Positions 6,145 to 8,347 of a stretch of DNA of 8,347 nucleotides are shown here, piece after piece (within the stretch, counting starts at the first letter, position 1; the number at the start of each line of letters is the position of its first letter). The stretch covers positions 1 through 8,347 of the forward strand of contig QKCS01000320.1 in assembly GCA_003246795.1 (NCBI GenBank), read 5' to 3'. The translations under genes and the position numbers were made by a program. This DNA is from Alphaproteobacteria bacterium (GTDB lineage Bacteria > Pseudomonadota > Alphaproteobacteria > Micropepsales > Micropepsaceae). The notes beneath the pieces are model-generated. The model ran no database searches and had not been told where the DNA came from. It saw only the letters and a program-made list of their open reading frames with translations.

Positions 6145-7548
6145 ATGACCAACACGTATGACGCCGTGGTCATCGGCGGCGGCCCCGGCGGCTACAACGC
6201 GGCCATCCGTCTAGGGCAGCTCGGCCAGCGCGCGCTCTGCATCGAAAAGCGCGGCAAGCTCGGCGGCACATGCCTCAACATCGGCTGCATCCCGTCGAAG
6301 GCGCTGTTGCGCGTTTCTGAACTCTTTGAGGAAACGAAATCGCACTACCCGGCGCTCGGCATCAAGGCGAACGACGTCAGCTTCGACTTGGACGCCATGA
6401 TGGCGCACAAGCACAAGACCGTCGACGGCCTGACCAAGGGCATCGAGTTCCTGTTCAAGAAGAACAAGGTCGAATACGCCGTCGGCGCCGGCGCGCTTCT
6501 GGGCGGCAACAAAGTCGAGATCAAGGGCAACGACGGCGCGACGCGGACGGTGGAGGCGAAGGCCATCCTTATCGCTACCGGCTCCGAACCGACGCCGTTG
6601 CCCGGCGTGACCGTGAACGAGGAAGACGTCGTCTCCTCGACCGGCGCATTGTCGCTGAAGGACGTGCCCGAGCGCCTGCTCGTGATCGGCGCGGGCTACA
6701 TCGGCCTCGAAATGGGTTCGGTCTGGCGCCGCTTGGGCAGTCAGGTCACCGTCGTCGAATTCCTCGACCGCATCACGCCGGGCCTCGACGGCGAGGTCGC
6801 GAAAAGCTTTCAGCGCCTGCTGACCAAGCAAGGCATGACGTTCAAGCTCGGCTCCAAGGTCGTCGGCGTCGAACGGAAGAACGGCGCGCTCGAAGTGGCG
6901 ATCGAACCGGCCGCCAGCGGCGCGCGCGAAATGATCCAGACCGACATCGTGCTCTCGTCGATCGGCCGCCGCCCCTACACGAACGGCCTCGGTCTCGACA
7001 AGGTCGGCATCAAGGTCGACAACAAGGGCCGCATTCCGGTGAAGCGCTACGCAACGTCCGCGCCCGGTGTCTACGCCATCGGCGACGTGATCGAAGGGCC
7101 GATGCTGGCCCACAAGGCGGAAGACGAAGCCGTTGCCGTCGCCGAAATCATCGCAGGGCAGGCCGGCCACGTGAACTACGACGCGATCCCCGCCGTCGTC
7201 TACACCGCGCCCGAAGTCGCCACCGTCGGCAAGACCGAAGAGGAGTTGAAGGCCGCGAACGTCGCCTACAAGACCGGCAAGTTCCCGTTCATGGCGAATT
7301 CGCGCGCCCGCGCTAATGCCTCGACCGACGGCTTCGTGAAGATCCTCGCCGACGCGAAGACCGACCGCGTGTTGGGCGTCCACATGATGGGTCCCGAAGT
7401 CGGCAACATGATCGCCGAGGCGGCGCTCGCCATCGAGTTCCAAGCCGCCGCCGAAGACATCGCGCGCACCAGCCACGCTCACCCGACATTGTCGGAGGCC
7501 GTGCGCCAGGCCGCGCAAGCGGTTGGCGGTTGGACAATGCAGATGTAG
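6145..7548 (+). CDS. lpd: Dihydrolipoyl dehydrogenase (E3 of 2-oxoglutarate dehydrogenase)
   Basis: A 467-residue flavoprotein of standard length. It reoxidises the dihydrolipoyl arm of SucB and passes electrons through FAD to NAD+. The N-terminal FAD-binding motif is GGGPGGYNAA (11-20). The redox-active disulfide is C43 and C48 in GGTCLNIGCIPSK. The NAD-binding fold has GAGYIGLE at 182-189, ending with the acidic residue E205 that favours NAD over NADP. The second FAD contact is YAIGDV (310-315). The C-terminal dimerisation domain carries the catalytic pair H446 and E451 in HAHPTLSE. The frame is open further upstream, but that part only translates the intergenic repeat; ATG 6145 gives the family N-terminus. 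Its position after sucB points to the 2-oxoglutarate complex, although E3 may also serve other lipoyl complexes. Confidence 0.97.
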   Translation: MTNTYDAVVIGGGPGGYNAAIRLGQLGQRALCIEKRGKLGGTCLNIGCIPSKALLRVSELFEETKSHYPALGIKANDVSFDLDAMMAHKHKTVDGLTKGIEFLFKKNKVEYAVGAGALLGGNKVEIKGNDGATRTVEAKAILIATGSEPTPLPGVTVNEEDVVSSTGALSLKDVPERLLVIGAGYIGLEMGSVWRRLGSQVTVVEFLDRITPGLDGEVAKSFQRLLTKQGMTFKLGSKVVGVERKNGALEVAIEPAASGAREMIQTDIVLSSIGRRPYTNGLGLDKVGIKVDNKGRIPVKRYATSAPGVYAIGDVIEGPMLAHKAEDEAVAVAEIIAGQAGHVNYDAIPAVVYTAPEVATVGKTEEELKAANVAYKTGKFPFMANSRARANASTDGFVKILADAKTDRVLGVHMMGPEVGNMIAEAALAIEFQAAAEDIARTSHAHPTLSEAVRQAAQAVGGWTMQM

Positions 7549-7551
7549 CCC

Positions 7552-8019
7552 ATGAGCGCCTCGCATCTGACGAAAGCGGTTTGTAAGACGCTGCCGGTCA
7601 AGATCCGCAGCGCCGAGCCCGACGAATCGAATGCTTGCGCCGCGCTCTACGAACGTGCCGGGAACGACGCCTTCACGTGGCGTCCGAAGAATTGGTTCAA
7701 GGCTGAAGATTTCCTCGCCCACGCCCGGAACGAAGAAGTCTACATCGCCGTCGCGCACGGTGCGATCTTGGGAATCTTGGCCTTCTTCCGCCCCTCGAAC
7801 TTCATCCACTCGCTCTACGTCGATCCCGACGCGCAAGGCTTCGGCATCGGCACTGCGCTGATCACCGCGGCGGAGAAGATTGCCGACGGCCCGCTCTCCC
7901 TCAAAGTCGACGAACCGAACACGCGCGCGCGGAACTTCTACGAGCGCCTGGGTTTCAGGGCCGCCGGCGAAACCGGCGTCGATGCCGGCATACGCTGGCT
8001 GCGCCTCACGCGCGGTTGA
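7552..8019 (+). CDS. GNAT-family N-acetyltransferase, substrate unknown
   Basis: A 155-residue protein with the layout of a single GNAT domain. The acetyl-CoA pyrophosphate-binding loop (motif A) is SLYVDPDAQGFGIGTAL at 87-103, with the Q/R-x-x-G-x-G/A signature at Q95-G100. Motif B is NTRARNFYERLGF (123-135). The domain starts near residue 16 (VKIRSAEPDE). The substrate cannot be predicted; it could be a small amine, an amino acid or a protein N-terminus or lysine. Its ATG lies 3 nt after the lpd TAG, in the same reading frame, with no clear Shine-Dalgarno, so expression probably relies on termination-reinitiation from lpd. No other in-frame start before the domain looks better. A role in acetylating operon enzymes is conceivable but only a guess. 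Confidence 0.85.
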   Translation: MSASHLTKAVCKTLPVKIRSAEPDESNACAALYERAGNDAFTWRPKNWFKAEDFLAHARNEEVYIAVAHGAILGILAFFRPSNFIHSLYVDPDAQGFGIGTALITAAEKIADGPLSLKVDEPNTRARNFYERLGFRAAGETGVDAGIRWLRLTRG

Positions 8020-8036
8020 TGGCGCGGAACCCGCGC
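8009..8036 (+). terminator. Weak G/C hairpin at the end of the GNAT gene, doubtful terminator
   Basis: GCGCGG (8022-8027) and CCGCGC (8031-8036) form a 6-bp stem with an AAC loop. The last GNAT codons, starting near 8009, could pair with the same right arm instead. No T-run follows, so it is not a canonical intrinsic terminator. It is the only candidate for an operon end in the window. Confidence 0.2.
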
Positions 8037-8076
8037 AGCCACGATCTCGTCAAATTTGTGAAGTAGCGGTCGCCGC

Positions 8077-8347
8077 ATGTGGCAACCTCGGGCATTCGGC
8101 ATATTTGCGGGCTGGTTCATGGCCGCTTGCATCGCCGTCTATTTTCTCTCGGACCAGATGATCCAAGCGGGTCTCTTCGGCGACGCGTGCAAGGACTACG
8201 GCCTGAACTCTTGGAGCTGCGGCTTCCTGCCGAAGGCCGTCGTCGCGCTTCCCAACTCGCTCGCCTATTTCCTGGAACTGCCCTTCACCGGCGGCAACTG
8301 GTACATGCTGGGCACCGACTATCTCATGATGTTCGTCGGCTCCCCCA
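8077..8347 (+). CDS. N-terminal part of an unidentified membrane protein, cut by the window edge
   Basis: An open frame of 90 codons running off the right edge. The ATG at 8077 is the only start after the in-frame TGA at 8059-8061, so the N-terminus is well bounded, although no good Shine-Dalgarno precedes it. Residues about 6-25 form a hydrophobic helix rich in aromatic residues (FGIFAGWFMAACIAVYFL). A more polar loop follows with two cysteines, C38 and C48. Moderately hydrophobic stretches come at 54-70 and from 82 to the edge (YLMMFVGSP), suggesting further membrane segments. I do not recognise the family. It starts 57 nt after the GNAT gene and may be in the same transcript or have its own promoter; codon use resembles that of its neighbours. 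Confidence 0.7.
   Translation, partial: MWQPRAFGIFAGWFMAACIAVYFLSDQMIQAGLFGDACKDYGLNSWSCGFLPKAVVALPNSLAYFLELPFTGGNWYMLGTDYLMMFVGSP

Noticed and set aside
5930..6148. Small frames on both strands over the sucB-lpd gap, containing MAGLDPAT-like peptides
   Set aside because: These are translations of the REP-like palindrome, a well-known source of spurious gene calls in alphaproteobacteria.

Overview
The window is GC-rich DNA, roughly two thirds G+C by eye, and almost entirely coding, with every recognisable gene on the + strand. It is a TCA-cycle operon: the 3' end of sucC, then sucD, sucA, sucB and lpd. This compact order with a dedicated lpd, the roughly 990-residue SucA with an alphaproteobacterial-type N-terminus, and a palindromic intergenic repeat of a type common in alphaproteobacteria all suggest an alphaproteobacterium. 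I cannot name the family or genus.

Layout: 1-177 is the C-terminal tail of succinyl-CoA ligase beta (SucC). At 212-748 a small, probably exported protein of unknown function sits between sucC and sucD, which are normally adjacent. A 10-bp direct repeat (GGACGCAAAG) flanks it. Next come sucD (765-1643), sucA (1696-4671) and sucB (4734-5969). The 175-bp sucB-lpd gap holds two perfect 29-bp inverted copies of a REP-like palindrome, whose outer arms reach the lpd Shine-Dalgarno. lpd (6145-7548) follows, then, after one TAG and three bases and in the same frame, a GNAT acetyltransferase (7552-8019). After a 57-bp gap, the start of an unidentified membrane protein (8077 onward) runs off the window.

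Function: SucA (E1o, thiamine-diphosphate decarboxylase), SucB (E2o, lipoyl succinyltransferase) and Lpd (E3, flavin disulfide reductase) form the 2-oxoglutarate dehydrogenase complex, converting 2-oxoglutarate to succinyl-CoA. SucCD then converts succinyl-CoA to succinate with nucleotide triphosphate formation. All key catalytic residues that I can check are present, so this looks like a working operon.

The core metabolic genes are ordinary. The accessory features deserve attention: the exported protein inserted between sucC and sucD, the REP doublet that could mask the lpd ribosome-binding site, and the GNAT gene tightly coupled to lpd. I see no RNA genes, CRISPR array, transposase or phage genes, and no convincing new multi-gene system.
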